Shown: positions 23,190 to 35,647, counted from the stretch's first letter. The stretch: 64,000 nucleotides of DNA from Dromiciops gliroides (GCF_019393635.1 NC_057867.1:71613492-71677491); one strand, 5' to 3'. A program made the numbers and translations. Notes: generated by a model not told the origin, from the letters alone.

Positions 23190-23640
23190 CTAGCCCCATA
23201 GCCTCCAAATCATTTCTCTACCCTGCTTCCCAAACTGAAATTCTCTGGCCTTCTGCCATTTTGAGTTTCCTAGTCTCCAAGCTGGAAGGGCCATCCTGAG
23301 ATGATCAGCCACTGAACTAGAATTAATTCCCCATTGCAACATACCACTCAGCCTTTTCTTAAAGACCTCCCACCTCCTAGGCTTTCTAGTCCCCTTCTGG
23401 ATAGCTCTAACTGGTAAGAACTCTCCCCTTACATGAAGGTGACTTTGGCCTCTTTGCAACTTGTACCCATTGGCCTGAGTCCTGCCCTCAGAAGCCAAGA
23501 AGAACAAATAGAAACCTCCTTCTACAAATACTCGCACCCAGGTGTTGCTTTCCTGCCAAGTCTTATCCAGGTTAAACATCCCTGCTTGTTTCAGCTGATC
23601 CTCAGATGCTATGATCAGGAGGCCATCTCACTACCATGAT
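23190..23640 (-). mobile_element. L3/CR1-type LINE fragment with open reading
   Basis: On the - strand a 129-codon reading contains FNLDKTWQESNTWVRVFVEG and later RRWEVFKKRLSGMLQ, resembling the C-terminal part of a CR1-clade ORF2. A full-length ORF would be far longer, so this is a remnant. Confidence 0.5.
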
Positions 23641-23779
23641 CCCTCTTCGGCTTGCTCAAACGTGTTGCTCCAAATAGAAAGTGGTACTCCGACTGTGATT
23701 TGGTCAGGGAAGAGCACATCAGAAATATCTCCTTAATCCTGGAAGCTCTATGTCTTTTAATGTAGTGTAAGAATGGGGG

Positions 23780-23930
23780 TTTACTTAGTTGGATCATTTA
23801 GTCCAACTCTCATTCGACAGATAAACAAAATGAGGCCCTGAGAAAAGGAAATGAATTGTCCAAGGTCACCCAGGTAGTGGCAAATGCATGTCATGTGACT
23901 CCAAATCCAGTGTTTCCTACTATATTGCAC
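23780..23930 (-). mobile_element. MIR-like SINE
   Basis: Reverse MIR: aatgaggccctgagaaaagg, then tgtccaaggtcacccaggta. Confidence 0.55.
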
Positions 23931-24116
23931 TTCCTCAAATTCCTGTATGACTCAGTACTCACATACGATATACACAAACACATGAAGTTATGTGGTCAAG
24001 TCTTCATGTATAAGATTGTAGAGATGTACGTGTTTCCACAAAATCATTTGATATCTAATGTAACAAAGTCACTTGATTAGTAGAGCAATATCAGATATCA
24101 CAAAATTTTATAATAC

Positions 24117-24250
24117 CTTCCTCCAATTTTTTGCAAATGCTCTAATAAGCAGTGATACAAGTCTGTGTTCTTGCGGCTCAGGTCAGCAAGCAGTTCCCCA
24201 AAATACTTAGGGTCTAGTTTTTCAGGGCCATCCTCCTGAACAACAGTCAC
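24117..24250 (-). CDS. POF1B: POF1B coding exon before the coiled coil
   Basis: A 134-nt exon, acceptor ttcccccttcag-like (ccccttcag) and donor gtatta. It encodes 44 full codons, VTVVQEDGPEKLDPKYFGEL then LADLSRKNTDLYHCLLEHLQ and KIGG, plus two bases of the next codon. It follows the 34059 exon in frame (HEQ then VTVVQ). The predicted helical LADLSRKNTDLYHCLLEHL part is well conserved in my recollection of POF1B. Confidence 0.94.
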
Positions 24251-26199
24251 CTGAAGGGGAAAAAAATCACAAACTGTAGAGATTTGTTTTTTATACTTAA
24301 TAAATGTTTTGATGACAAAAGAAAAGTGCCTCATTCAGGTGCCCAGCTCATTTTAAAGTCTTTTTCTGACCCAAACCATTTAATGGTTTTTTTTTGGTCA
24401 GAGAACCACGTTTTCCAATACTCTGAGGGCAAGTTTGGATTCTTGACCTATTTAAGACTCAGTGATCCTGTAGATGCAAAATTCTCTAAGGAATTTCAAG
24501 TAGTGGACCAACTTCATTAAAAAATCTATAAACTGTCTTAGTAACCCTTTGGTATATGTGTGTATATATATTGCATACACACATACACAATACACATACA
24601 TATATAGCATATACACACATATACATGTGACATCTCACAACTGCTAAGAGTTCTGCTTGCATGCCCAAGATGGCTTCAGTGGACCTTGAATCTTTGTGGT
24701 GAAAGCCAACCCAATTTACCGGTTGATCTTACAATTACATTATATGAACTTACACAACCCAATGTGCTCTTCTACAAGTCTTGCTGGACTTAGTCCATTT
24801 ATCATCTGAACTCCACATCCAGGTGATTTGACATAAAAAAGAGGGGCTCTGGGCTAATTTCAAAAGTACCTAAACCTTATGGACATCATTGGATATCCTG
24901 AGTATATACAATATGAAGAGCAATTTCCCAATATCCTGAATCGGACACAACCAATTTACTTCATATTTCTAACATTTTTTCCATCTGGCTGAAGACCCGT
25001 CTTCTGGCTGGTTGGAGGTCGGGCAGGAAGAGACACACTCAGGCACAAACTACATTTCCTTTGAAACCTGGGCTAAAACCAGTATCTGGACTGCTAAAAG
25101 AATGGACGATATCTTCGATTTTGTGGCATACTGCTTTTGAATTTTCCCCCTTCAAGTCTGTCCTGATTGAAAAGGACAGAGTAGCCATGCTCCACTTCCT
25201 CTCCACTACTTACTGAAGCCAGGTGGAGGAGGCTGAGCACAGGGAAAAAAGCCGCTGTATCACTACTATACCATGTGCTCTTGGCTTCTGTATCCACTCC
25301 AAATTTGAGCAAGGATTTGTGTCCTTTGGTGGTCACTACATCACCCATCCTCGGTTTCATTCACTTCAAGTACACCAGGGCTAACAGAAACAGGAAATCT
25401 GAATGAACTTCAGACTTGTAAAAAAAAAACAAAAACCTGGCTGGATTTCTCTTTACTGAACTAATGAATGACATTTTCTCAAGCTAAACACGTGCCAAGG
25501 TAGAAAATGTACAAAGTAGAGTTTCACAATATATTTACCTCAATACGATCCTTCTTTGTTTTGCATGCTTCACATTTGGGAAAAACTGAGGGAAAAATCA
25601 ATTTGGTGTCCAAACTAGTAGCTGGAAGAACTGGATTCTCATCTTAATCTTATGGCAAGGTTAAAGGTGATGTTTCCCAACCTTTCACACCTTGATATGC
25701 CCGTCAAAATTTTTCATCACTTAATCCTGGCTATTCTCAAAGCCAAGAGCTCCTCACCAGCTGAGGAATTAATGGACTTAATGGAGCCTCCTTTTCAGGT
25801 GTGACTATAGGTGAGCTGAAAAGAGCCTTGAGGTGGAGCCAGACTCCATTATTATCAACTTGCTGAGCACAGCCCATCCCAGATGTCAATCTTAGACACC
25901 AAGCTCAGTCACAGACATATTAACAATACACGAATACAACAGTAACTTTGCTGAATAACAGCTCTCTCCAGAGAGATCGCTTTTTCCTAACAAGAAGCTG
26001 CTCGGTCAGATCACCATAACCACAGTACATGGCACAACAAGCAAGCACCTTGCCTCCCATTATCCCACTGTGCAACAGGAACCTTTGACTCTTCTTCGGT
26101 TTAACAAACCCAATTCAGCTGGTGCCTGATTCCTTTAGCAGATACATAACCTAAAAACATCTCTCTCTACTCACTGTCCTCACTATGACCTCCAACCAC
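24251..26199. other. POF1B: POF1B intron, no recognised feature
   Basis: AT-rich sequence with a TA/CA-rich stretch at 24550-24630. An 88-codon - strand frame at 25094-25360 matches nothing I know. Confidence 0.4.
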
Positions 26200-26600
26200 T
26201 TCAGTACTTTAACAGGCTGGCTAAAGCTTCCTCCCCACTCTCAACATTCTATTATTATTAAGAAGCTCTTGCAGCCTTGTCCTATCACATCACCCAGATG
26301 CTTTGGGAAACTCAAACCCTGGATACTCCTACCATCTATCTGCCTCCTTCATTGCTGCTAGCATCCCCATTCTCTCCCTAGCTACTGGCTGTTCCCTTGC
26401 AGCATACAAAAATGCCCATCCTTTTAAAAAAAGCCCTTACTTAATCTGATTCTCCCCACTAGCTCTTGTCCTTTCTCCTCAGCTAAAGTGCTTATCTATA
26501 GAGGGAAGTGCCTTCTTTTTTCTCACTTTGCTCTAAACTTTCTACAAGTTGGCTTCATTCTCCTGAACCTGCTTCTCCAATGTTAGCAGAGATCTCTTTA
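26200..26600 (+). mobile_element. L2 LINE fragment, 5' part of an interrupted copy
   Basis: The sequence resembles the L2 ORF2 region before the reverse-transcriptase core (for example ctggctgttcccttgcagcatac). It breaks at AGATCTCTTTAAA and resumes at 27440. The boundaries are estimates. Confidence 0.55.
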
Positions 26601-26613
26601 AAAAAACATTTTA

Positions 26614-26757
26614 GGGGCAGCTAGATGGCACAGTGGATAGAGCACCGGCCCTGGAGTCAGGAGTACCTGAGTTCAAATCCGGCCTCAGACACTTAACACT
26701 TACTAGCTGTGTGACCCTGGGCAAGTCACTTAACCCCAATTGCCTCACTAAAAAAAA
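26614..26757 (+). mobile_element. WSINE1-like SINE at the edge of a nested insertion
   Basis: A near-complete forward copy with A box, B-box core and an A-rich tail. It abuts antisense L1 sequence inserted into an older L2. Confidence 0.88.
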
Positions 26758-26777
26758 TTTTTTTAATTTATTATTTT

Positions 26778-26932
26778 GGGGGGCAGGTAGGTGGTGCAGT
26801 GGATAAAGCACCCACTCTGAATTCAGGAGAACCTGAGTTCAAATCCAACCTCAGACACCTTGACACTTACTAGCTGTGTGACCCTGGGCAAGTCACTTAA
26901 CCCCCATTGCCCTGGGCGGCGGGGGGGGGGGG
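26778..26932 (+). mobile_element. WSINE1-like SINE
   Basis: Forward copy starting ggggggcaggtaggtggtgc, with TCACTTAACCCCCATTGCCC followed by a G-rich run in place of the A tail. It is embedded in antisense L1 sequence. Confidence 0.85.
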
Positions 26933-26985
26933 ATTATTTTTTTCTTAATAGTATATTTTTGCAATTACTTTCAACATTCATTTTT

Positions 26986-27104
26986 TGGGGGGTGGGGGTT
27001 TTTTTGTTTGTTTTGCTTGGCAATGAGGGTTAAGTGATTTGCCCAGGGTCACACAGCTAGTAATTATCAAGTGTCTGAGGCCAAATTTGAACTCAGGTCC
27101 TCCT
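26986..27104 (-). mobile_element. WSINE1-like SINE, 5' truncated
   Basis: Reverse-orientation copy that stops at ctcaggtcctcct, so the tRNA-like head is missing. It interrupts the antisense L1 3' end. Confidence 0.82.
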
Positions 27105-27439
27105 TTGAGTTCTAAATTTTTCTCCTTCTGTTCCTCCCTTCTCTCCCCCGCCCCTTCCCCCTCTCCAAGACAGAAAGCGGTCTGATATAATACGTGTACA
27201 ATCATGTTAAACATTTCCACATTAGTCATGTGAAAGAATCAGAACAAAAGTGAAAAACCACCAGAAAGGAAAAAACAAAACCAAAATAAAGTGATAATAG
27301 TGTGCCTCGATCTGCATTCAGATTCCACAGTTCTTTTTTCTGAATGTGGAGAGCATTTTCCCTCACGAGTCTTTTGGAATTGTCTTGGATCATTGTTTTG
27401 CTGAGAAACAATATTCTGGTTCTCTTCACTTTGCTCAGC

Positions 27440-28760
27440 ACAGATCTCTTAAACTGCCAAATCTAAAAGTCTTTTCTCTCCTTCCTGTTGCCTCTGTAGC
27501 CTTTGGCACTATTCAGCATCCTTTCCCTTGGGGACACTCTCTCCTAAGTAGGTTTTCCCAGTGTGGATCTCCTGGTTTTCTTGGCCACTCCTTATCAGCA
27601 TCTCAGTGCTGCATCCTTATGTAAGCCCAGTCTGGAACAGTGGGTGTCTCCCACTGCTTTGCTTTGCACCCTCTCCTTTTCTTTCTATACTCTCTAACTT
27701 GGCGATCTCCCCTGAGTTCACTTATCATCTCTCTGCAGATGATTCAACAATCTACCTGTCTAGCTGTAGGTTCTCTCCTGAGCTCTAGTTGGGCAAGGCC
27801 AACTGGCTATCTCAAACACAGTATACACAGTATGCCCAAAGCAGAATTCCTCTCTCCTCCAACCCTCCCATCTGCCATACTTTCCTATTGCCATCCTCTC
27901 TGTAACTTTGGTGTCAGTTCTCCACTGCTCACTTGCATTTACTCCTTGACTTCTTTGTCTTCGAAACATGTCTCCTATGTCTCCTCTCCACTCACAAAAG
28001 CACCACCTTGGTGTCTGTCATCTTCACCTTGATCCTGCCCCAATCCATCCTCCACTCAGCTACCAAAGCACATGTTTGACCATGTAACCCCCTCCTCAGT
28101 AACCTGTAGTGGTGGTTTCCTCTTGCCTCCAGGATCAAATACACAGTCTTCATGGGCATTTGCAACCTGGACACTTCCTACCTTGTTTGGTGTCTTCTCC
28201 TTTCCTCCCACTTCCTGCTGATAACACTTCTACCTCCACAGTCTCCTCCTCTGATTAGTTAGTTCATCCCCAAGCACCTGCACCAGCCATGTTGACTGCA
28301 AATATAGTTCAACCCATGACTCTTCTGAATGCCCCACCCTGCTACCCCCCACACCCCTTTTATAGCTTTTTGTGGTATCTTCCCCATTGGAATGCAAGTT
28401 CCTTGAAGGGAAGGACTGTCTTTCTTTTTGCTTACAAGTATTTATCTTCCTAGCACTTGGTACAGTGTCTAGCACCCATTTCTGTCTGTCTATGGGATCT
28501 CCACACACTCTACAATGCAGCTATAGCAGCCTGTTTGCTGCTCCTCACACATTCCCCATCTCCTGACTCTATGCCTTTGAACTCATTCCCATGCCTAGAG
28601 CCTTCTCCTCTTTGGCCTGTTAAAGCCTTTCCTGCTGACCTTGGCTCCTCCACTCAACACACCCTGTTACTGCCTTCCCACTGACATCATCTTCCATTGA
28701 CTCTATCAAAAGCTCCTGTGCTTTCACAAAATGCCTGGCAGATAGGAAGTACTTATTGTT
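27440..28760 (+). mobile_element. L2 LINE fragment with reverse-transcriptase fossil
   Basis: Degenerate L2 in forward orientation. A reading near 27500 (VAFGTIQHPF) resembles the AFDTVDH motif A. TYHLSADDSTIYLS near 27720 corresponds to the YADDT catalytic motif C. The 3' part has the gcaagttccttgaagggaaggactg tail type. It is full of stops and non-functional. Confidence 0.7.
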
Positions 28761-28884
28761 ACTTGACTTAGTTACTCACTTGCTACTGAATGGAGCTGAA
28801 GGAAGTCACAGAATCTGGTGACTGAATGAATACCTGACAAATTTGTTATCTAATCTCACCTGGGCTCTCTCTGCAGCATGTCAG

Positions 28885-29102
28885 TCCTTCAATGTTGTTG
28901 TTCAGTGGTGTCTGACTCCCTGAGACCCCATTTGGAGTTTTCTTGGCAAAGAAACTGGAGGGGTTTGCCATTTCCTTCTCCAGCTCATTTGACAGATGAG
29001 GAAACTGAGGCAAACAGGGTCAAGTGACCTATCCAGAATCACACAGCTAGTAAGTATCTCAGGCCCTGCGTTCTCTACACTGCAGCACCATCTAGCTGCC
29101 CC
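28885..29102 (-). mobile_element. MON1/MAR1-like SINE
   Basis: In reverse it shows the diagnostic blocks of this marsupial SINE: GGGGCAGCTAGATGGTG head, TTTGCCTCAGTTTCCTCATC, CTCCAGTTTCTTTGCCAAG, and a tail near tgttgttgttcagtggtgtctgac. Confidence 0.8.
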
Positions 29103-29159
29103 AATCCTTTTATTTATTCCCAATTAATTCCCCATGCCTGTCTTCCTCCCCTTCCCCAG

Positions 29160-31480
29160 AGGCTGTTCCAAACTTCTCCTGACTCTTCTCAGATAAAGAT
29201 CTTGCCTCTTATTTTACTGAGAAAACTGACCATGCACCAAAAGCTCCCTCTTTTTTCCTGTTCTTCACCTCAAAACTCCTCAAGAGGAGCCAATGTGTTA
29301 GAGTAGAAAAAATGGCTCCAGAGTACGAGAACAAAGTTAAAATGTGTCACACCCTCCTCAGCACTCAGTTTCCCCCTCTGTAAAATGAACTAGATAGCCT
29401 GTTAGGTCCCTTCCAGCTCCATTCTCTCATCCTCCTTTCCAAGTCCTTGAAAAGAAGGCTCTTCTCATCCCCACCTCCACCTGGATCCCATCCTCTCCTA
29501 TATTTGTTGCCAAACCTCTCACCCCACAATCATCTCTCTAATCTTCAACCTCTCCCTAGCAACTGGCTCCTTTCCAGTGGTATACAAAACAATCCCATCA
29601 TTACAAACAAAAAAGCTTAACCAGGCCCTACCATATCCTCTAGCTATCATCTTATATCCCCTCCCGATCCCTATGGGCTGCATATTGTCTTAGTTTTCAA
29701 ATGTAATATTATCTATGTTTTCTTGTAATTGCAATACATTTTAATCTGCTGTGAGCTGCACTTGGGGAATGCTGTGGACTATATGTTTGACACTTCTGGT
29801 GTGATGGATAGTAGAGGGCTGGACTTCGAAAAAGGAAGACGTGAGTTCAAATTATGCCTTAGACATTTATTAGCTGAATGATCCTTAAGTTTTATCAGCC
29901 TTCAGTTTGCTCAACTGTAAAATGGGGGCAATACCACCTCCCTCACAGGGTGGTTGTAAGGATCAAATGATATGTAAAACACTTTCCAAACATTAATAAT
30001 TACCTAAACTTTAGCTATAATTATTATTCTCTTCCCAACTTTCAGTTGGCTTCTGACCTTATCACTCAACTGAAACTGTCTTCTCCAAAGATCTCTCTCT
30101 CTCTTTTTTTTTAAAGTGAGGCAATTGGGGTTAAGTGACTTGCCCAGGGTCACACAGCTAGTAAGTGTTAAGTGTCTGAGGCCGGATTTGAACTCAGGTA
30201 CTCCTGAATCCAGGGCCAGTGCTCTATCCACTGTGCCACCTAGCTGCCCCTATCCAAAGATCTCTTAATTGACAAATGGAATGGTCTTGTATCAGTCATC
30301 ATTCATCTCTCTGCTACATTTGACACTTAATCTCCTTCACCTACAGGATACTCTCCCTCTCATTTCTGTTTTTTGTTGTTGTTTTTTTGTTTTTGACACT
30401 CTTGGCAGTCTCTTGGCTTTCTTCTTATTTGTCTCCTTTGCTGGTTGATCAGCCATACAATACCCACTGAGTATATACAGGAGGGTCTGTCCTGGGCCAT
30501 CTTTGCTTTTCTTTCTATACCATTTTATTGGATGATCTTGTCAGCTCTCCTGGATTCAATTATCATCTCTTTGCAGATGATTCTTGGACTTACACATCAT
30601 CACCAGTCTCTCTCCTGAGCTCTAGTCCCACTATTACCAAATGCCCATTGGACGTTTCAAAATGGATGCCCAGTAGACATCTCAAACTAAACATGTACGA
30701 AGCAGAAGTCATTATATTTCCATACAAACCCATACCTCTTCTCAACCAAGGTAGCAGAAGAGGTATTTCTGTCCAAGTTACCACCATGCTTCCCGTCCCC
30801 CAAGATTTGCAACCTTAGCACCATCCTCAATTCCTCCTTCTCCCTATGGTACCCTACATAACCAATTGCTTGTAAAGGCTTTCCTTTTCTACCTTCACAA
30901 TGATCTCTTTTATCTCTCCCCTTCTTTTTTATTCACACAACCTCTACCTCATCACCTCTTGCCTGGACTGTCTCTTAATCGCCTCTTCAATTTATCCTCC
31001 ACACAGCTGCCAAAATGATTTTCCTGATCTGATCATGTCACTCCCCTATTAAACACCAATGGCTCCCTATTGCCACTAGTAACAAAAATAAGCTGCTTGA
31101 CTTTTAAAGCCCTTCATGACCTGACCACAACCTACTTCCGAGCCTTATTAGACATTATTTCCTTTTCTACACTCTAACTCTGGAACCCAGCCAAATGAAA
31201 CTCCATTGCCATTTCTATGCTTTTGCATGCTGGGAATGTGTTCTCTTCTCATCTCTACCCCCTTAAAATTCTTTGTTTCCTTCAAAACTCTCAGTTCAAG
31301 GACCAACTTTTACATGATTTTTGGTTACCTCAACTGCTTCATGCCCCCCCCCAAAGACTTGTATTTATTCTGTGTACAGTTTGTATCTGCTTATGTATAT
31401 GTGTGTTATCTCCCCATTTTGTCCTTCTATCCTTTATGTCTGGCACACAGTAGGCTCTTAATAAATGCATACATGCTTAA
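29160..31480 (+). mobile_element. L2 LINE copy, about 2.3 kb, split by one SINE
   Basis: The longest L2 copy here. The reading ATFDT near 30316 fits reverse-transcriptase motif [17 protein letters not shown] near 30558 carries motif C. The 3' end has ggcacacagtaggctcttaataaatgc. A WSINE1-like element at 30097-30252 splits it. Multiple stops mean it is dead. MIR-like sequence around 29.8-30.0 kb may be a separate insertion. Confidence 0.75.
30097..30252 (-). mobile_element. WSINE1-like SINE inserted in L2
   Basis: Reverse-orientation full copy with the 13-bp duplication TCCAAAGATCTCT at 30084 and 30253. Confidence 0.92.
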
Positions 31481-31574
31481 TGGCTTACTGTGTGCACAGG
31501 TGCTGACAGAGATTCAAAATTTAAATAAGGCATGGCCCCATGCCCTCATGTGATATTTGCAGCAAGTGAGAGGC

Positions 31575-31735
31575 AACTCTGCTGCAATGGAAGCAATATT
31601 AAATCTGTGATCAGAGGACCAGAGTTGACATCCTAGCTCTACCCCTCCTTCACTACCTGGGTGATCTTGGGTAGAGTCCAAGGAGAAGATCCAAAGATCT
31701 GACCTCTGAGGTTCCTTCCAGTGTTAGATGCTTTG
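31575..31735 (+). mobile_element. MIR-like SINE
   Basis: Forward MIR-like: cagaggaccagagttgacat, ctacctgggtgatcttgggt, then a ttccttccagtgttagatgc end. Confidence 0.5.
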
Positions 31736-32099
31736 ATTCTCTAAGTACTGGTCGGTCAGGCTGAAATGAGTAGGGTCAGTAATGATGGAGACTGGAAAAA
31801 GAAGAGGAAGGGGGAAAAAATGAAAGTAGTTGAGGAAGAGGGCTCTGAAGGAATGTGCCTTATCTTTCATGAGGAGATGGCATAGAAAACTAGAGAATAC
31901 TTGGGAACTATAATGGCCTTGCCTGAGAAGTAGCTGTGCTACAATGTTGATAACAATAGGAAGAGAGGCCCCTGGGAGCTGGAACCAGCTGCAGAGGTTA
32001 CAGCTAGAGGAATCTGAGTTGAGTCTTGAAGGACTGAGAATGGCACAGAAGACTGGAGAGGGCTTTCTAGGCAGGGCAAAGTAAGAGGGCAAACCCCAC

Positions 32100-34058
32100 T
32101 TCTCACTTTATTATTTTCTTCTCTTCAAGGAAGAGGGAAAGAAAAGTATGAATAAACTAAAAGCAACTAATTGGAAAGAGAGTATACTGTGAAAGGAAGT
32201 CATGACCTTCTTCCCTCAAGTACTGCCAAGGAAACCACATCTTCTTATTCTAAGGTGGGACACACAGAGCCAGGACATCCATATATATATGCTGTCTTTT
32301 GTAGAAAAAGAAGATGAGGTCTGAACCATTTTCCCACAAGTACAAAGTGCATAATCATTTGCATATAGTAGGCTAATCCATCCATATATTCTTGCTTGGC
32401 CCAGTTATCTCCCTCTATGACTGATGGCACCACTTTGGGGGATAGGGGTAGGTATGGTTTATAGCAAACTGAACTGGAATGCAACTCTGGTCTTATTAGC
32501 ATCATAAATGACTCGCCCAATGAACTATAAGTGGTCTAAGTGAGAATATGTTTTACCCCTATCTTGAGTTAATGGTTGTTAAAGTATCTGTATTTAAAGT
32601 AATGGTTTTTGTTTTGTTGTGGGTTTTTTTGGTTTGGTTTTGGTTTTTTTTTTTTTGGTGAGGCAATTGGGATTAAGTGATTTGCCCAGGGTCACACAGC
32701 TAGTTAAGTGTTAAGTGTCTGAGGCTGGATTTGAACTCAGGTCCTCCTGAATCCAGGGCCATTGCTCTTTCCACTGTGCCACCTAGCTGCCCCTAATAGT
32801 TTTAAAGTATCTCCTTTAAGAAATCCTACATAAATATTTCAGAGAAGTTCAGTTCAGTTCACAAATAGTTTTGAAGTGCCAACTCAGTAAGAACAAGGAC
32901 CTGTTGTTATGAGTATAAACAAGGTTAAAGTACAAAGAGAGAAAAAAACCCAACAAACTCCAGTGAGACTCAGAAGGATGTTATGATTTTGTGAGTGAAG
33001 AAGCTCACTACATGAAAGGTTTTGCTGATATTTAGTGCCTGTATTCACTCTAAAGCCTGATTCGTGCCCTTGGTAATTCAGTGGTTGGTGTTCACTAACT
33101 GTCCTGGGAAATGTAGTTTCAGTACCCTTGCTTAATGCAGCCGTGGCCAAAGGACATAATGTCACTCCTCTTAGTTCACAACACAAATAGCAACCTGTGG
33201 AACCGAACTCATTCTGTTTAGAGCATAACAGCTCTAAACATTTGTGTAGCTACTTAGATAATGAAAGGGAGCAGTAAACACAGGGACACTTTACTGACAC
33301 CAAGAACACTCCCTCACACAGAGATGCCCGACTTAAAAGCTGCTGCCTCCACACTTCTGTTGTCCACGATGCTTACTGAAACTACTGGCATTCTGATGTA
33401 GGTCAAGGCAGTTCTGGGCTTGCCAAGGCTGCGCCAGTGGAGTCTGAGCTCCAGTATAAGAATATCTTCTTTCTTAACACTTACAAATTAGTGCATATAT
33501 GTGTATATGCCTATATTGCCTTAGATTACATTACATTAGTATATATAAATGTATACATGTACGTATGTATATCCTCTAAGGTCTTAAAAGGCATTTCAAA
33601 AGCCTTTTATATAGCAAGATATTTTCCTTAGCTACTAAAAACTTACTACATAATGTGCTGAGAGAATAAAGAGGCTGTTTCTCCCATGAATAACCAGGGA
33701 AGGTATATTCATAGTGTGAATAATCATGAGTTAAGAAGTCTGAAAATCATTTTCCAAGATAATCTCTTAGTTGTAAAATGTAGAAATGAACGATTGTAAT
33801 GCGATGGCTCTCGTCCACTCCTCCACCTCATGAGATGGAGCATATGAAATGAAATCACAAACATAAGAGCTGGCAAAAGCTGTTCAAGGCATTTGGATCA
33901 CTTCCAGTTGCACCTGAATTCTGGTGGGATTTTTCTGCTCAAACCAGTGAGACTGTGAAGGGTGATCAATCAACAAGCCCTATGATTCTGCTCTGTGCTC
34001 ACCACTGGGCTATGCTTTGGATAAGTGAAAGAGTGACAAACCAACTCATTAATCTTAC
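32100..34058. other. POF1B: POF1B intron, one SINE and otherwise unassigned
   Basis: Apart from the SINE at 32612 nothing was recognised. A TA/GT-rich stretch lies at 33490-33570. Confidence 0.4.
32612..32793 (-). mobile_element. WSINE1-like SINE
   Basis: Reverse-orientation copy with a long T/G-rich tail. A probable imperfect duplication taatggtttt/taatagtttt flanks it. Confidence 0.87.
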
Positions 34059-34241
34059 CTGCTCATGTGTTTGGTGTGATCCACTGTAGGACAATTCATT
34101 TCCAGTGTGTGTAGCAATTGAATTACTTCCTGTGATGACTTGGGTTTGCTGGGTGGAATGGGATGGTTGGCAAAGTTGAGTCTGTACAATCTGGGGCTGC
34201 TGCATGACATGATGTTGACACTGAATCTGGGGGTAGCATTC
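34059..34241 (-). CDS. POF1B: POF1B coding exon, glutamine-rich segment
   Basis: A 183-nt exon, phase 0 at both ends, acceptor tgtgtttag and donor gtaaga. It encodes 61 residues rich in Q, H, S and T, starting ECYPQIQCQHHVMQQPQIVQ and ending SGSHQTHEQ. It is the fourth of four consecutive exons that start with GAA and end with CAG. A disordered low-complexity segment is inferred from the composition. Confidence 0.93.
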
Positions 34242-34781
34242 CTAAACACACCCCAAAACCACCATGGAAAAATACATTACTAAATCATGATGAAGCCATA
34301 GAAGCCTTTCTGAATTCACTTACATGCAAGCGTGCGCACACACGAGAATTAGAACCTAGCTTTTAATATTTTAACCAAAGTATAATATTTTTCAAAGTAC
34401 TTTACATAGAAACCATACCACTTCTCCAGAAAGATAAGGGAATTTGGCATTCTAGTAAAATGAATATTCTACTTAACTAAGAGTTAGCAGATATATAGGT
34501 ATAAATACATAAAATGTCAGTCAATTTTTAAAACCAGAAAGCAATAACATATATTTAATATTGAGGTTACAGTGAACATAATTCAATATTTTTGACACCC
34601 TAAAAGGGAACTTAATGATCTTGTTTGTAGTGCCTCTGAGATCATTATGAATATCATAGAATGTCACAGACTCACACAAGTTTAGAGTGGGTGGGGCTGT
34701 TGGAGATCATTTAGCTCCAGCTTCCCATTTCATAGAGGAAGAAAGTAAAGGCCAAGATGACCTTAAGTTCACAGCAAGCAT

Positions 34782-34940
34782 TTTTTGTTTGTTTGTTTGT
34801 TTTTTGTGGGGCAGTGAGGGTTAAGTGACTTGCCCAGGGTCACACAGCTAGTAAGTATCAAGTGTCTGAGGCTGGATTTGAACTCAGGTCCTCCTGAATC
34901 CAGGGCCAGTGCTCTATCCACTGCGCCACCTAGCCGCCCC
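34782..34940 (-). mobile_element. WSINE1-like SINE
   Basis: Reverse-orientation full copy. A perfect 12-bp duplication CACAGCAAGCAT lies at 34770-34781 and 34941-34952. Confidence 0.93.
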
Positions 34941-35640
34941 CACAGCAAGCATCTTAAACTCGACACATCGAAAGCAGAACTCATTCTCTTTCCCACCTTC
35001 TCTATTACTGCAGAGGCCAATATCCTCCTCCCAGTCCCCCCGGCTCACATCCTAGTAGTCATCCTCACCACCTCCTGCCCTCCGCCATATCTCCGCTGTT
35101 GTTGTCATTTCACCTTTGCAAACTCTCTTGAATACTTCCCCTTCTCTGACACTGCCACCAATCTGGTGCAGGCCCTCATTGCCTCATACCATGATTGCAA
35201 CAGCCTGCTGGTGGGTCTGCTCCAGTCCATCCTTGATTCATCCACTAAATTAAATTTCCTAAAGTATCGGTTCACTATGTCACCACCCCCACCCCTCAAT
35301 AAACTCCAGTGGCTCCCTCTTGCCTATAGGGAGCAAATACAAAATGCCATTTGGCATTCAAAGCCCTTCCTAACCTAGTCCCCTCCTACCTTTCCAGTCT
35401 TCTTATACCTTACTTCTCAATGTACTTTTCAATCCAGTGACACGAGCTTCCTTTCTGTTCTGTGAACAAGACACCCTATCTCTCAGCTCTTGGCATTTTC
35501 TCTGGCTGCTCCCTATGTCTGGAACACTCTCTTTCTTCCACTTGTCTACTGACCTTCCTGGCTTCCTTTAAATATCAACTAAAATTCCACCTTATACAAG
35601 AAGCCTTGTATACTGATTGTCGAATTATCCTGTATACAGC
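34941..35640 (+). mobile_element. L2 LINE fragment, 3' half
   Basis: Forward L2 sequence with typical blocks such as aataaactccagtggctccc and ggcattcaaagcccttcc. Stops occur throughout. Confidence 0.72.
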
Positions 35641-35647
35641 TTGATTT

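Larger units (their letters stand above)
26758..27439 (-). mobile_element. Antisense L1 3' end (marsupial type), interrupted by SINEs
   Basis: The parts outside the SINEs read, on the - strand, as a marsupial L1 3' region: the region around ggttctcttcactttgctcag, a C-rich stretch and the A-rich end. It lies between the two halves of an L2, with AGATCTCTTTAAA and AGATCTCTTAAA at its edges as an apparent duplication. Confidence 0.7.

Noticed and set aside
25094..25360. 88-codon - strand open frame in a POF1B intron
   Set aside because: Starts with ATG but lacks flanking splice sites that fit the POF1B phase and shows no known motif.
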